NCBI RefSeq assembly: GCF_965208925.1
Contig: NZ_OZ242364.1
Span: 2,170,001 to 2,234,000 of the forward strand
Length of the DNA: 64,000 nt
Direction: 5' to 3'
From: Poriferisodalis sp965208925
Lineage (GTDB): Bacteria > Actinomycetota > Acidimicrobiia > Acidimicrobiales > Poriferisodalaceae
The notes beneath the pieces are model-generated. The model saw only the letters and a program-made list of their open reading frames with translations, did not search any database and was not told the origin of the DNA. A program made the translations under genes and the position numbers. Positions 13,601-21,433 of this stretch are shown piece after piece; position 1 is the stretch's first letter; each line of letters opens with the position of its first letter.

Positions 13601-16600
13601 GCCACGGTGGTGAACCTCGACGACGCGCTGGACGGCACCGCCACGCCCGGCACCGGCAACGACTACACGGTGTCGGGCCTGACAGCGACGAAGACCGTCA
13701 CGATCCCGATAGGCAGCTCCAGCGGCACCACCACCATCACCATCACCCCGATCGACAACAGCGCGACGGAGTCCAATAAGACGATCACCCTCGGCGGCAC
13801 CGCCAGCGGGCTCTCCATGACGACCGGCGCATCGCTCACCCTGGTCGAGGACGATTTGCCGTTGATCACGTTGAGCACTTCGCGTCCGGGCACGGACCCC
13901 GACGACAGCGTGATGGAGGGCGAGTCGGCGACGTTCACTGTCACTGCGACGCGCGGCGCTGGCGGGGGCACTGCTGCGTTGAGCGTGCCGCTGGCGGTGG
14001 GGACGGTGGCGTCGGGCGGCGCGACCTCGGGCGTCGACTACACGGCGCTGTCGAGCCTGCCGACGATCACGATCGCGGCCGGCGCGAATACCGGCACGGC
14101 GACGGTGAAAGTCGACACGATCGAGGACCGCCTCGTGGAGGGCAACGAGACGATCCGGCTCGCCAGCACGGTGTCGGGCTTCCAGGTGGTGCCCGCCGAC
14201 ATCACCATCACCGACGACGACAATAAGTCGACGGTCATCACGCTGTCGGCGAGCCCGAACAGCCTGGCGGAGTCGGCCGGTAACACGTCGGTGCGGGTGA
14301 CCGCCACGGTCAATGACGGCGCGCCGGACTCGGCGGTGACGGTGATGCTGGGCGTGTCGGGCACGGCGGTGCGGGACACCGACTACACGGCGACCCCGGC
14401 GACGCTGCCGACGATCACCATCGCAGCGGGGCAGACCTCGGGCTTCGCGGACATCACGATCGACCCGACCGATGACAGCCTCGATGAGGGCACCGGGGAG
14501 ACGTTCAGCATCGTCGACACCGACGGCACCTCCGCGGGCGGGCTGGCGGCGACGGTGACCGAGGCCACGTTCACCATCACCGACAACGACGCCACGCCCA
14601 CCGCCTTCACCTTGAGCTTCGACCCGACCAGCATCGACGAGGACCACGGCTCGGCGGTCACGGTGACGATCACCGCCACGCTGGTGGGCGACTCGACGCG
14701 CACCACCGCCACGGTGGTGAACCTCGACAACACTCTGGGAGGCACCGCCACGCCCGGCACCGGCAACGACTACACGGTGTCGGGCCTGACAGCGACGAAG
14801 ACCGTCACGATCCCGATAGGCAGCTCCAGCGGCACCACCACCATCACCATCACCCCGATCGACGACAGCGTGTCGGAGCCCGGTGAGACGATCACCCTCG
14901 GCGGCACCGCCAGCGGGCTCTCCATGACGACCGGTGCATCGCTCACCCTGGTGGACGACGAGCCGGCCGACGTCACGCTGAGCGCGGCGGTCAAGAACGG
15001 CTCGGGCAGCAAGGTGGACGAGGGCGAAGCGGCCACCTTTGTGGTCACCGCGTCACGCGTGCTGGCGGTGAACTCCCAGCAGATGACGGTGACGCTGAAT
15101 GTGGACGAAGATCAGTCGACGGCGACGCGAGACACCGACTGGAGCGCGCCCGCCGCGCTGGGCGACGGCACGGTGGACATCACGATCCCCGCCGATGCGG
15201 CCAGCGCCTCCGCAGAGGTCACCGTCACCACGACCGAGGACCGCTTCATCGAGCAACCCGACGAGACGATCGTGCTGGGCGCCACGGTGGGCAGCCCCTA
15301 TGCCAACGGCACCAAGGTGATCCCGGCCACGATCACCATCGACGACGACGACGAAGACTCCGACTTCATCACGCTGACCCTCGAGCGGGTCACCGCTGAT
15401 CCCAGCGGCCATGACGTCAACCTGCCCGAAGGCGGCGGCGGCGTGCAGTTCAAGGTCACCGCGGCGGTCGACAAGGGCTTCCCCACCGCGGCGACCACGG
15501 TGCCGCTGGCCTTCGGCGGCACCGCGGTCAAGGCTGCGGGGGGCACCAATGACTACACCGACCCGGGCACGCAGAGCATCGTCATCGCCGCCAACACGGG
15601 GTCGGCATCGAAGACCTTCTCCATCACCCCGAATCCCGACAGCGTCGACGAGAACGATGAGGACATCGTCATCACCGGCGGTGCCTCCACGGGCGGGCTG
15701 ACGCTGACGCCCACCGGGAGCTTCACGATCACGATCGTCGACGACGACACCGTGGCGGACAACATCACGCTGAGCTTCTCGCCGACCAGCATCGACGAGG
15801 ACAACGACGGCGACGACACGGGCAGCGACCCCGACGCGGAGACGGTGACCATCACCGCCACGCTGGGCAGCACCGTGACCCGCACGGTGGCCACGGTGGT
15901 GAACCTGGACGACGCGCTGGGAGGCACCGCCACGGGCACCACCGACTACACGGTGTCGGGCCTGACGGCGTCGAAGACCGTCACGATCCCTGCCCGGATG
16001 TCCAGCGGCACCACCACCATCACCATCACCCCGGTCAACGACTCGCTGTCGGAGGGCAACGAGGACATCACCCTGGGCGGCACGGCCTGCAAGACCGCTG
16101 ATGCAACCTGCCCCACCAGCCCGACCGACCAGCGGTTCACGGTCACCGACGCGTCGCTCGACCTGGTGGACGACGATGCGGCGGCGATCACGCTGAGCAC
16201 ATCGCGCGCCGTCGGCGCCGATGACCGGCTGAACGAGGGCGAAGAGGCCGCCTTCACTGTCACGGCCACCCGCAACACCCAGAACACCACCGAAGCCGTC
16301 ACCATGAAGCTCGCGGTCGACGCCGACTCGACGGCGACACCCGGCAGTCGGACGGGCGACGACTACGTGGAGCTGACCACGAGCGATCTGCCGTCCATCA
16401 CGATCCCGATCGGCTCGTCGTCAGCCACCGGAACGGTGACCATCACCACCCATGAGGACCGGCTCATCGAGGGCAACGAGACGATCGTGCTCACCCCCAC
16501 GGACATCTCGACCGGCTTCCAGATCAACGACGCCACAATCACCATCGTCGACGACGACAAGATGTCCGACGAGCTCAACCTGTCGCTGCGCCGCACGACG

Positions 16601-19600
16601 GGCAGCGCCGGCAACCGGCAGGTGCCCGAGGGCGGCGACGGCGTGGGATTCACGGCCGGAGTGTCGGTGAACAAGGGCTTCCCCACGGCGCCGGTCACGG
16701 TGACGCTGAACATTGCGGGCTCGGCCACGCCGAGCGGCGGGAGCGACCCGAGCGACTACGCCGACCTCGGCACGATCACCATCGTCATCGCCGCCAACGA
16801 GGGGTTCGCCAGCTCGAGATTCTCGGTCACCCCCGAAGACGACAACGTCGACGAGTCCGACGAGACGGTCATCGTCACCGCCAACACCTCGACGGGCGGG
16901 CTGACAGTGAAGCCCGCCCAGAGCTTCACGATCACGATCGTCGACGACGACACCGCGTCGACCGTGATCGCCCTGACCGCCAAGCCCGAGTCGGTGGAGG
17001 AGGACGTCGAGGACCCCGACACGGTCGAGCAGACCCAGGCGGAGGCGACGCCCGTGATGCTCACGGCCACGCTGACCGGCGACGCCACCCGCGAGACCGA
17101 CACCGAGGTGACGATCATCCAGACGCTGGGCGGCGACGCGACCGGCGGCGACTTCACCCACACCGGGTTGCCCGCCACGATCACGATCCCCGCCCGCCAG
17201 CTCACCGCCAGCGTCACGGGGTGGATGCTCACCCCGACCCTCGACGACGAGCTCGAGTCCCACGAGACGGTCGAGGTGGGCGGCTCGGTGGCGGGATTCA
17301 CGGTGGACCCCGCTGTGGTCACCATCATCGACAACGACGGGTCCAAGATCAGGCTGACCACCGAGCGGGTGCGGCCCCGGCCCGCCGACGACGCCGACGA
17401 CAGCGTGCACGCCAGCGTGACCGAGGGCGAGACGGTGACGTTCCGTCTCACTGCCACCCGCGATGTGTCCGAGAACGCCGAAGCGGTGAGCGTGCCGCTG
17501 AGGATCGTGCCCAGGGAAGGCGACGCCGCGGTCGGTGTGGACTACCGCTTGCCGAGGCTGGCGACGCTGCGCATCGGGGCCAACCAGGCCAGCGCTACGG
17601 CGCAGGTGACCGTCGCCACTCTCCAGAACCGCCTGGTGGATGGCGCCAAGGTGCTCAGAATCGGCGGCTCGGCGCCGGGCTTCAAGGTGGTCGCCGCCCC
17701 CATCACCATCGTCGACGACGACGCGGCGTCCACCGCCGTCACGCTGAGCCTCGACCGCTCGGCCGTGTCGGAGGGCGTGGGCACCGCGGCGGTGACGGTG
17801 ATTGCCGCCGTGGACGGCGGCGCGCCCGCCGCCGATCTTCCGGTGACCGTGTCGCTGGGAGGAACGGGGGTCGGCGCGGCCACCAAGGGCGTCGACTACA
17901 CCGATCCGGGATCGATCACCGTGACCGTCGAGGCCGGTCAGGTGTCGGGCACGACCCAGTTCATTCTCGCTGTGACTGACGACAGCCTCGACGAGGACGA
18001 CGAGGTGATCACGGTGAGCGGCACCGCCGCCGGCGGGCTCATGGTCAACTCAGCCGAACTCACCATCGTCGACAATGACACCGCGCCCACCGCCATCAAC
18101 TTGAGCTTCACTCCTTCGAGCATCAACGAGGACAACGACGGCGACGACACGGGCACCGAACCCGACGATGAGACGGTGACCATCACCGCCACCCTGGTGG
18201 GCGACTCGACGCGCACTGTGGACACGGTGGTGAACCTCGACGACGAGCTGAACGGCACCGCGACGGTTACCACCGACTACATAGTGTCGGGCCTGACAGC
18301 GTCGAAGACCGTCACGATCCCGACGGGCAGCTCCAGCGGCACCACCACCATCACCATCACCCCGGTCAACGACGACGTGTCGGAGCCCAACGAGACGATC
18401 ACCCTCGGCGGCGACGCCACCGGGATCAACACCGTGAACGCCGCGTCGCTCACCCTGGTGGACGGCGACGCCCCGCAGATCACCCTGAGCGTTCCTGACG
18501 TGCCGGACAACGTGGCGGCTGAGGGAACCTCCGCCCCGGTCACCATTAGGGCCACCCGAGATCTCGAGACCAGCACGGCGGCGATGAGCGTGCCGCTGGC
18601 CATCCGGGGCGGCACCGCCACCGCAGGCGTGGACTACGCGGCGCGGCGGTTGCCCAGCGTGAGCATCGCCGCCGGCGCGCCGTTCGGGGAGGTCACTGTG
18701 ACGTTCACAGCCACGGGCCGGTACGACGACCGGCTGATCGAGGGCAACGAGACGATCCTGATCGGCGCTGCGGGACGGTTCAACTCCAACGAGGCAGAGA
18801 TCACCCTCAACGACAACGAGAAAGCATCTACTTCGATCACCCTCGAACTTGATCGCACCACCGTGGCCGAGAACCGCGGTCCGGTCGCGGTGCGCGCCAC
18901 CGCCGAGGTCAACGAAGGCGCTCCGACGAAAGACGTCACCGTGACGCTCGCCTTCGGAGTCTCCTGCCCGGAAACCGCCGATCCCGGCACCGTTCTCAGC
19001 TGCGTCGAGGCGGACAAGGGTGACGACTACGTCAATCCCGGAACCGTCGCTGTGGTGATCCCGGCCGGCCAGATCTCGGGCAGCCGCACGTTCGGGCTCA
19101 ACCTGATCGACGACAGCATCGACGAGGGCGACGAGACGATCACCGTCAGCGGCGGCACATCGTCGGGCGGGCTGGCGGTGGCGGTCGAGCCCGCCGTCGA
19201 AATCACCGTCACCGACGATGACGCCGGGCGATCCTCGAAGTCGGTCACGCTGTCGATGAGCCCCACCAGCATCGCCGAGAGCGACGGCACGACCGCCGTG
19301 GAGGTGACCGCCACGCTGTCCGGCACGGTGGCATCCGACAACGACATCGTGCTGACGCTCAACACGCTGCTCGGCGGCAGCGCCACAGGCGGCGGCACGG
19401 ATTACCGGCGGGGAGGGTCGGCGCCCACCTCGTTGACCATCCCCGCGGGCAGCCTGTCAGCCAGCGTGTCGGCATTCTCGATCGCGCCGGTCGATGACGG
19501 CCTCGTCGAGGGCGACGAGACCATCTGGCTGGGCGGCAGCAACGGCTACGGGTACGAGGTGAGCCCTGCCGCGATCCTGCTCACCGACGACGACGCGCCC

Positions 19601-21433
19601 ACCATCACCCTGGAAGCGTCGGGAATTGTCACCGAGGGCCGTTCGGCCTCGATCAGGATCACCGCCACTCGCCAGCTCGCCGGGGCCGCGAGCGCCAACG
19701 CGCTCAACCCGCGGGTGCGCGTGCCGCTGCGCATCTCGGGCGGCACCGCTGCGCTCGGTCAGGACTATGCCGCACCGCGGCTGCCGACGATCACCATCCC
19801 CGCCGGCCGCGCCAGCGGTTCGGCCACGGTGTCGATCACGGGCACAGGCGCCGCCGACGACCGCATGCGCGAGGACGACGAGAACATCGCCATCGGTGTC
19901 GGTCTCGACGACAGCGAGATTCACGGCCTCGTCAGCGCCGTCAAGGGCTTCACCGTGGCGCCGACGAGCGTCACGGTCGTCGACGACGACGACGTATCGC
20001 AGAACGTCAGGCTGCGACTGCGCCGCGTCGGGCCGACCCTGGTGAGCGTGACCGCGGAGCTTGACGGTGCCGCGCCCGCTAAGGAGGTGACGGTCACGCT
20101 GAGCCTGAGCGGTGCCGGTACCAGCGCCGTGGTCGATCCGCCGATGCCGATCATGATCAAGCCCGGCGAGACCTCCGCCAGCACCTTCATCGTCACCCAG
20201 CCGACTCGCGCCAGCGCGGGCAAGCAGATCAGCATCGAGGGTGCCACGACGGGCGAGCTGGCCGTGCCGGTGGCGGGCACCAGGTTCACGGTCGGCGCCG
20301 CCATCTCGACCTCGAGCGGTGGCGGCGGCGGCGGTGGCGGCGGCGGTGGCGGCGGTGGCGGCGGCCCCGCCGAGCCCGACGAAGACGAAGATGACGAAGA
20401 AGAAGAGCCCGAACCCGATCCCGATCCCGACTACGCCACCGAGTCGCTGCGCCGGCGCGCCCGCGCAGCCGCAGCAGGGGTCGACGAGGTGCTCGTGGTG
20501 AATGCCTGGAGCCCGGCCGACATCTCGATCGCCGCAGTCCTTGCCGCCCGCAACCCAAAGGCGCGGGTGATCTACGCACGCCCCGGCCGCCTTCCCGGCG
20601 GCATCGGGACGCTGCTGGGCGACCTCGACCCCGGCAAGGTGACACTCGTCGGCGGCACCGCGGCGCTCAGCCGGGACGTGCGCAGCGGCGTCGACGATGC
20701 CTCCGGAGACGCCAGGGTGGACCGGCTCTCGGGCTCGACCCGCATCGCGACCGCGGCAGCGGTGGCGCGCCGGATGCTCGGCGATCCCGAGCGCCAGGCG
20801 CAGCGCACCCTGATCATCGCCAACGGCTGGAGCCCCGCCGACACCGGCGCGGCGGCGGCACTGGCGGCGCAGATCGAGCATTCCGCTGTGCTGTACGTGG
20901 AATCGGACGAGCTGCCCGAGGCCACCGAGGCGGTGCTCACGGACTACCGGCCCGCTCGCGTCATCGTGATCGGCGGCACCGCGGCGGTCGCGCAGCAGGT
21001 CGTCGTGGCTGCGGGGGCCGCGGCGCCCGGCGCCGACGTGGAGCGATTCGCCGGCGCTACCCGCGCCGACACGGCCGCGGCTGCGGCGCGGCAAGCGCTC
21101 GGCGACCCTGAGCGCCAGGCGCGGCGCACCGTGATCGTCGTCAATGGCTGGAGCCCCGCCGACATCGGCGCCGCGACGGCATTGGCGGCGCGTTTCGAGG
21201 GCGCTGCGGTGCTGTACTCGCAGGCCGGTGCGCTGCCTGAGGCCACCGAGGCGGTGATCGCGGACTACCAGCCCGCTCGCGTCATCGTGATCGGCGGCAC
21301 CACGGCCGTGCCGCCCAGCGTCACCCGGCGCATCACGGCGGCCGCGACCGGTGCGTCCCTGGCACGCATCGCCGGCATCGACCGCCTCGACACTGCCGTC
21401 CGAGCCGCCCTCTACGAGCCCGACGGCTCGTAG
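1610..21433 (+). CDS. Giant CWB2-anchored multi-repeat surface adhesin (6607 codons)
   Basis: This is a secreted, probably cell-wall-bound adhesin-like protein. The ATG at 1727 (Met40) gives a classical signal peptide (basic VKR, Ala/Leu core, APAAAQS), so it may be the true start. The ATG at 1610 is kept as the outer limit because a 16-G tract lies between the two. In order it has: cadherin-like (about 330-425) and FN3 (435-540) domains; about eight repeats of a sandwich starting with VSN-G motifs and ending in SwmB-like YTKPT...DxxGN (545-2540); a second cadherin and FN3; about 23 Calx-beta repeats (3150-6230); a poly-Gly then acidic Asp/Glu linker; and three CWB2 domains (NGWSPAD, VIGGTAAV; 6290-6600). 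CWB2 domains bind cell-wall polymers in other Gram-positives. The gene contains large internal duplications. Function beyond surface display is not evident. Confidence 0.85.
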   Translation: MTTSDRGARRLDIAAAAAMTAVRGARRGLLRPFGGGGGVMDAPPALWRTPAVKRLGAAGVALALAAALLALPAPLGSAPAAAQSTPPTAPAGCGSPSTGVTQSAFSKVTTTTTSISYVTDLSLFGESERNRFEMCRTKSDGTGENVALGSSKAIHTDFPSGTLRRFGAQSSGPLLQSGTDYWIRIGGYSTATAYVWHYAGTRPYPPTAPAGCGTDNRANDLGRGLASVTPTADSVVFKNNNPQTSNWPVFSTPYSHVEVWGCKQGSDSTYAATKAIAAGSFSGDAGATNTVTGLSADTDHWFQARGYGHVTSWYYVRTLPAATAAPQFSAGPETGFRVAENSAAGTSVGTLAVVQSDSDTLTYSLAGADASSFAIDSSGNITVASGATLDYETKSSYEFTAQVTDGKDASDQPEASPATDDTITVHVDLIDIALEAPPTGLTVTPTSPVSLNVSWTAPAGATITDYDVRYYQGTADPTAEADWITEGETGAAPDPGAATSVVIRGLTANTSYRVAVRASDGTNVSVWTASVQAATQMAVAGAASLVSNIGQQKSDTVHVNLANLEAAQSFNTGTHADGYTLSTIEVHTADTVAGMAVKLVEGTDVNSSSARVVTLVGPASFGSGAGTETFTAPEGTFLNANDSYWVVVEGTSGNLSTTGTLGSMSTPITAEDAGSTTRWTVGNSRRARTKGTGNFAIPTSTEHPLAIRVNGVVRDVTSPKLVSAGVNGTAYTLVFSEDLAAGVDYNALAAAGAFTAKADGAALTGAFTSQTLASAGKVLSLTGPEVQPGQKVTIAYTKPTSGASLAVALRDAAGNRVESFGGGRRSAAVSNKLQAQDGTSSLNVFKRGQGFTTGSKTGGYPLRGVDLVFGLSSSTGSSGLSVKLATGLPSATNEVATLTSPNRLFPGSNTFTAPAGTILSADTTYYVVVESSFSVSLAHTNSDHEDSGAAAGWSIDNIHYGNLKGLNTNWSQSNQALKVQVIVSDDVAVNNVTPPVANAVSLVSNIDQGKSDTVHVNLASLEAAQSFNTGKHSDGYMLSTIEVHTADTVAGMAVKLFEGGDVNSPPADVVTLVGPAGFGSGAGSETFTAPPGTTLNPDSQYWVVVEGASGNLSTIGSSDTPSGTDDPGSTERWSVWNERWERSGTGNFAKPTAGTPAKTHPLAIRIKGVVRDVTGPKPQSLKDVTNRTVRIEFDEVIVKDGDSAAGYTMALNGESVTLASAEVQSDSQRLVLTLESALVRSGDWISVSYTKPTDQAALPSALRDGSGNLADSFAIGGLKGTATTAVSNTGKTISTGVTLGGSRRAQSFTTGSLDSGYTLGSVKIRFSAAPAGLSVKLAKGTLAGQSSDPATVVTFDNPASLTAGILTFTPTAAAVLDANTTYHVIIAATEGGVNSSDTGIDDGGLNFWGVGSQGCRELAVWTCHANSRFGIGVEGIELDRMPPRPASMAVSGTAVTVDFDDDLVGDISSLTGSFAVTVDGTAASVSAASVVNDGASKRRRFSLTLSEAATAGQLVSVNYTKPTTSLPLSSGPRDGSDNPVDSFALALLVGAEVLVSNEGQHNSFTANANLSEQELGQCFTTGNNPGGYELGSVTLDFDGLPTGARAWLRTPNITTAGGEIALVSSANLTVRTGVLFTAPPDTVLTAGITYCLRVSGDSGIAHVKDGSDEDGGGKPGWSVGDNRHVKAANADWVTPAPPNDNPFGIRVTGLERDATPPRPASIAVSGTAVTVDFDDDLLGDISSLTGSFAVTVDGTAASVPAASVVDDGASNRRRFSLTLSEAVTAGQLVVVAYTKPTAASELANAPRDSHGNRVDSFSLGVVAGAAMLVSNIGQAVDATTKVDLASKDVAQSFNTGNNPDGFALSTVEIRAAGALEGATVRVVEAYSAGAVPDTGGVTLVNPVSPEPQGGILTFTAPPGTVLNNAAQYWVVVEGTSGELSTITGTADDAGAETRWAVFDQRAERAASGGTFADVGSGSHPLGIRVKGVKRDVTPPKPTSLAATRFSVFRFNLLLDFDQPLAAGFGTATDWTVTVNGAAVAADAPTAATAANRRLNIRVPSRIDTGDWVTVAYTKPTAASRLANSLRDQSGNQADSFTLGLLFGDEAQVSNIGKVNAANPVDISSFTRGVPFSTGPNADGYVLSSVELDFLSAPANPVVKLAKDSDRGTTLVTFDNPPSLGTGVLKFTAPTAQRLDPSTTYIVIVSGTGGSVKTAAANDGSEDPGAKPGWSVADTPCSLAGTTWTCVGSSAIGLRVNGAARDVSPPKPTSATALGSSVCVVFDEQLDKNFGNAAGFTVKVNGSQVALHALQLFAILGVGDDEDRQACITLATAVVAGDGVTVAYAKPTGEPSRLQDLRGNEVESFTLGRPVVAVSNLGKPEGSFQNLATQDFAVGFTTGSRSDGYALDSVDVEFASTVDPTGVSVKLATGLPSATNVVATLTNPATLVRGVNTFAAPAGTTLSADTTYYVVVEATTGRVVTALDFDEDSADLAGWGIQNGRHNRNASSTGSWSTSSHPFKIRVRTAPELTVANITKPKVTGVAITSDPGPAGVYGPGDFIDVSVTFDAAVTVDTASGTPQLDIKFDPMFGEQAAVYHSGSGTKTLVFRYGPVASPNTSTAGVAVLEDTLDLDGGTIKLVGSATVDAALDHDGVGHDSGHRIDTTAPTAEGRIVNDGGSWYAVLLFDEDLDEGSVPVVAQFAYTIDGAAQADISVEIRNRRQVWVKVVAGPISSGTAKLTYSYDSTESTHRPIRDLAGNNAAAFTGNDAKTLTLARAPSFDGEASQTLTIPENNADGASVGEPVAATDPDGDTLTYTLTGADAGSFTISSTGQIKVKPGVTLNHEAKSSYAFTAQVTDKEDVLGDEQKALAPAVSNLGRPQSSSVFLGGQDVAQGFTTGPKATMLTAVQISVVRNFQNGNVAVHSELPPTNANRVALVASGVNHDHNGDPVFTAPAGVLLHADTQYFVVVSADNGYLDWTLSDAEDSGSASGWSIRNFIQSSSSGWSPPADLSAAALALSMRVDATEIFADDTVAVTVNVADQNEPPEPPTGLSVTGQSSSTLTLGWTAPAADASRPAVNDYDVRYFKGSADPTDDDDWIEPDETGGHDHQGAGTTTTITGLDANSAYRVQVRAGNGEGTSAWTSSAAGMTNNQPVITLSVQRTNPAGPPHNQVAEGATATFEVTATRMVSDNADAVSLQLAVQSGSTGTSGTHYTISPATLPTISIAQNEASASANVTITNPEESLNDGDKTVVLGPAAAADASTQVSNTGQTLDSSGAVTFQSDFSQPFTTGSNAAGYTLTGVSLNINYLGTGATPTHSVAIFAADSSNQPTGTTLGTLTNPTSLESGSNEYTAPGAGIDLDAGTTYVVVFTGSTANPTNSMRFVRATASDAEDSGAAPGWTIGDSRRIRTSGDTPWNASGFSVSLAITGSAKTLTAGWGVTPVTITVTDDDAPSTEIDLSVEPASLAESAGSTTVTVTATTNAAALATATTVTVLLGGGATSGTDYTAPATLPVITIAAGQTSGTATIAIDPQQDVIDEGDGEDIEFGGTHSGGLTVNPVDLTITDDDAAPTKINLSFTPSSINEDNDGDDTGTDPDAVTVTVTAALVGTTRTVATTVSLASALGGTATPGTGNDYTLGGSLPTSITIPAGSASASATTTFTITPVNDDESEGTETITLAGSACKVDPVNSVCPTGQGFTVSAASLDLVDDDLPLITLSTSRPGTDPDDSVMEGLSATFTVTATRGDGGGTAALSVPLAVGTVASGGATSGTDYTALSSLPTITIAAGADTGTATVTVATIEDRLVEGAETIRLASTVSGFQVVPADITITDDDNKSTGITLSASPNSLAESAGDTSVRVTATVNDGAPDSAVTVVLGVSGTAARDTDYTATPSTLPTITIAAGQTSGFADITIDPTDDSLDEGTGETFSIVDTDGTSAGGLAATVTGATFTITDNDATPTAFTLSFDPTSIDEDHGSAVTVTITATLVGDSTRTTATVVNLDDALDGTATPGTGNDYTVSGLTATKTVTIPIGSSSGTTTITITPIDNSATESNKTITLGGTASGLSMTTGASLTLVEDDLPLITLSTSRPGTDPDDSVMEGESATFTVTATRGAGGGTAALSVPLAVGTVASGGATSGVDYTALSSLPTITIAAGANTGTATVKVDTIEDRLVEGNETIRLASTVSGFQVVPADITITDDDNKSTVITLSASPNSLAESAGNTSVRVTATVNDGAPDSAVTVMLGVSGTAVRDTDYTATPATLPTITIAAGQTSGFADITIDPTDDSLDEGTGETFSIVDTDGTSAGGLAATVTEATFTITDNDATPTAFTLSFDPTSIDEDHGSAVTVTITATLVGDSTRTTATVVNLDNTLGGTATPGTGNDYTVSGLTATKTVTIPIGSSSGTTTITITPIDDSVSEPGETITLGGTASGLSMTTGASLTLVDDEPADVTLSAAVKNGSGSKVDEGEAATFVVTASRVLAVNSQQMTVTLNVDEDQSTATRDTDWSAPAALGDGTVDITIPADAASASAEVTVTTTEDRFIEQPDETIVLGATVGSPYANGTKVIPATITIDDDDEDSDFITLTLERVTADPSGHDVNLPEGGGGVQFKVTAAVDKGFPTAATTVPLAFGGTAVKAAGGTNDYTDPGTQSIVIAANTGSASKTFSITPNPDSVDENDEDIVITGGASTGGLTLTPTGSFTITIVDDDTVADNITLSFSPTSIDEDNDGDDTGSDPDAETVTITATLGSTVTRTVATVVNLDDALGGTATGTTDYTVSGLTASKTVTIPARMSSGTTTITITPVNDSLSEGNEDITLGGTACKTADATCPTSPTDQRFTVTDASLDLVDDDAAAITLSTSRAVGADDRLNEGEEAAFTVTATRNTQNTTEAVTMKLAVDADSTATPGSRTGDDYVELTTSDLPSITIPIGSSSATGTVTITTHEDRLIEGNETIVLTPTDISTGFQINDATITIVDDDKMSDELNLSLRRTTGSAGNRQVPEGGDGVGFTAGVSVNKGFPTAPVTVTLNIAGSATPSGGSDPSDYADLGTITIVIAANEGFASSRFSVTPEDDNVDESDETVIVTANTSTGGLTVKPAQSFTITIVDDDTASTVIALTAKPESVEEDVEDPDTVEQTQAEATPVMLTATLTGDATRETDTEVTIIQTLGGDATGGDFTHTGLPATITIPARQLTASVTGWMLTPTLDDELESHETVEVGGSVAGFTVDPAVVTIIDNDGSKIRLTTERVRPRPADDADDSVHASVTEGETVTFRLTATRDVSENAEAVSVPLRIVPREGDAAVGVDYRLPRLATLRIGANQASATAQVTVATLQNRLVDGAKVLRIGGSAPGFKVVAAPITIVDDDAASTAVTLSLDRSAVSEGVGTAAVTVIAAVDGGAPAADLPVTVSLGGTGVGAATKGVDYTDPGSITVTVEAGQVSGTTQFILAVTDDSLDEDDEVITVSGTAAGGLMVNSAELTIVDNDTAPTAINLSFTPSSINEDNDGDDTGTEPDDETVTITATLVGDSTRTVDTVVNLDDELNGTATVTTDYIVSGLTASKTVTIPTGSSSGTTTITITPVNDDVSEPNETITLGGDATGINTVNAASLTLVDGDAPQITLSVPDVPDNVAAEGTSAPVTIRATRDLETSTAAMSVPLAIRGGTATAGVDYAARRLPSVSIAAGAPFGEVTVTFTATGRYDDRLIEGNETILIGAAGRFNSNEAEITLNDNEKASTSITLELDRTTVAENRGPVAVRATAEVNEGAPTKDVTVTLAFGVSCPETADPGTVLSCVEADKGDDYVNPGTVAVVIPAGQISGSRTFGLNLIDDSIDEGDETITVSGGTSSGGLAVAVEPAVEITVTDDDAGRSSKSVTLSMSPTSIAESDGTTAVEVTATLSGTVASDNDIVLTLNTLLGGSATGGGTDYRRGGSAPTSLTIPAGSLSASVSAFSIAPVDDGLVEGDETIWLGGSNGYGYEVSPAAILLTDDDAPTITLEASGIVTEGRSASIRITATRQLAGAASANALNPRVRVPLRISGGTAALGQDYAAPRLPTITIPAGRASGSATVSITGTGAADDRMREDDENIAIGVGLDDSEIHGLVSAVKGFTVAPTSVTVVDDDDVSQNVRLRLRRVGPTLVSVTAELDGAAPAKEVTVTLSLSGAGTSAVVDPPMPIMIKPGETSASTFIVTQPTRASAGKQISIEGATTGELAVPVAGTRFTVGAAISTSSGGGGGGGGGGGGGGGGPAEPDEDEDDEEEEPEPDPDPDYATESLRRRARAAAAGVDEVLVVNAWSPADISIAAVLAARNPKARVIYARPGRLPGGIGTLLGDLDPGKVTLVGGTAALSRDVRSGVDDASGDARVDRLSGSTRIATAAAVARRMLGDPERQAQRTLIIANGWSPADTGAAAALAAQIEHSAVLYVESDELPEATEAVLTDYRPARVIVIGGTAAVAQQVVVAAGAAAPGADVERFAGATRADTAAAAARQALGDPERQARRTVIVVNGWSPADIGAATALAARFEGAAVLYSQAGALPEATEAVIADYQPARVIVIGGTTAVPPSVTRRITAAATGASLARIAGIDRLDTAVRAALYEPDGS
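1709..1724 (+). repeat. 16-G homopolymer near the 5' end of the giant adhesin gene
   Basis: Sixteen consecutive G residues lie 99 bp after the first ATG (1610) and two bases before the second in-frame ATG (1727). At the present length both starts are in frame. A change of one or two bases would put the 1610 start out of frame, while the 1727 start would keep its frame with the tract as its Shine-Dalgarno-like leader. Slippage-prone poly-G tracts of this kind drive phase variation of surface genes in other bacteria; that role here is inferred. Confidence 0.9.
5932..6998 (+). repeat. Repeated SwmB-like module, 822-bp spacing
   Basis: A stretch of about 240 bases from 5932 recurs from 6754 with few changes. 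Both copies encode a beta-sandwich containing VSGTAVTVDFDDDL and ending in a YTKPT motif. The spacing of 822 bp is 274 codons, the length of one full repeat module, so this reflects tandem module duplication inside the giant adhesin. Confidence 0.75.
12746..14959 (+). repeat. Tandem 1107-bp duplication of three Calx-beta repeats
   Basis: Copy 1 (12746-13852) and copy 2 (13853-14959) are nearly identical over 369 codons, each covering three Calx-beta repeats (DLPLITL..., NKSTxITL..., TPTAFTL...). Differences are scattered single substitutions plus one short cluster near the end of each copy. The high identity relative to the other Calx-beta repeats in the protein points to a recent unequal exchange. 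Confidence 0.85.

Noticed and set aside
10658..14647. Minus-strand open frame of 1329 codons opposite the Calx-beta region
   Set aside because: It is antisense to a well-supported coding sequence, is rich in Arg/His/Gly with no domain pattern, and reflects the GC-rich, repeat-built codon structure of the + strand gene.
20316..20365. Slippage-prone repeat encoding the poly-Gly linker
   Set aside because: The Gly codons alternate GGC and GGT, so it is a protein linker and not a pure homopolymer like the tract at 1709; any length change in whole codons stays in frame.
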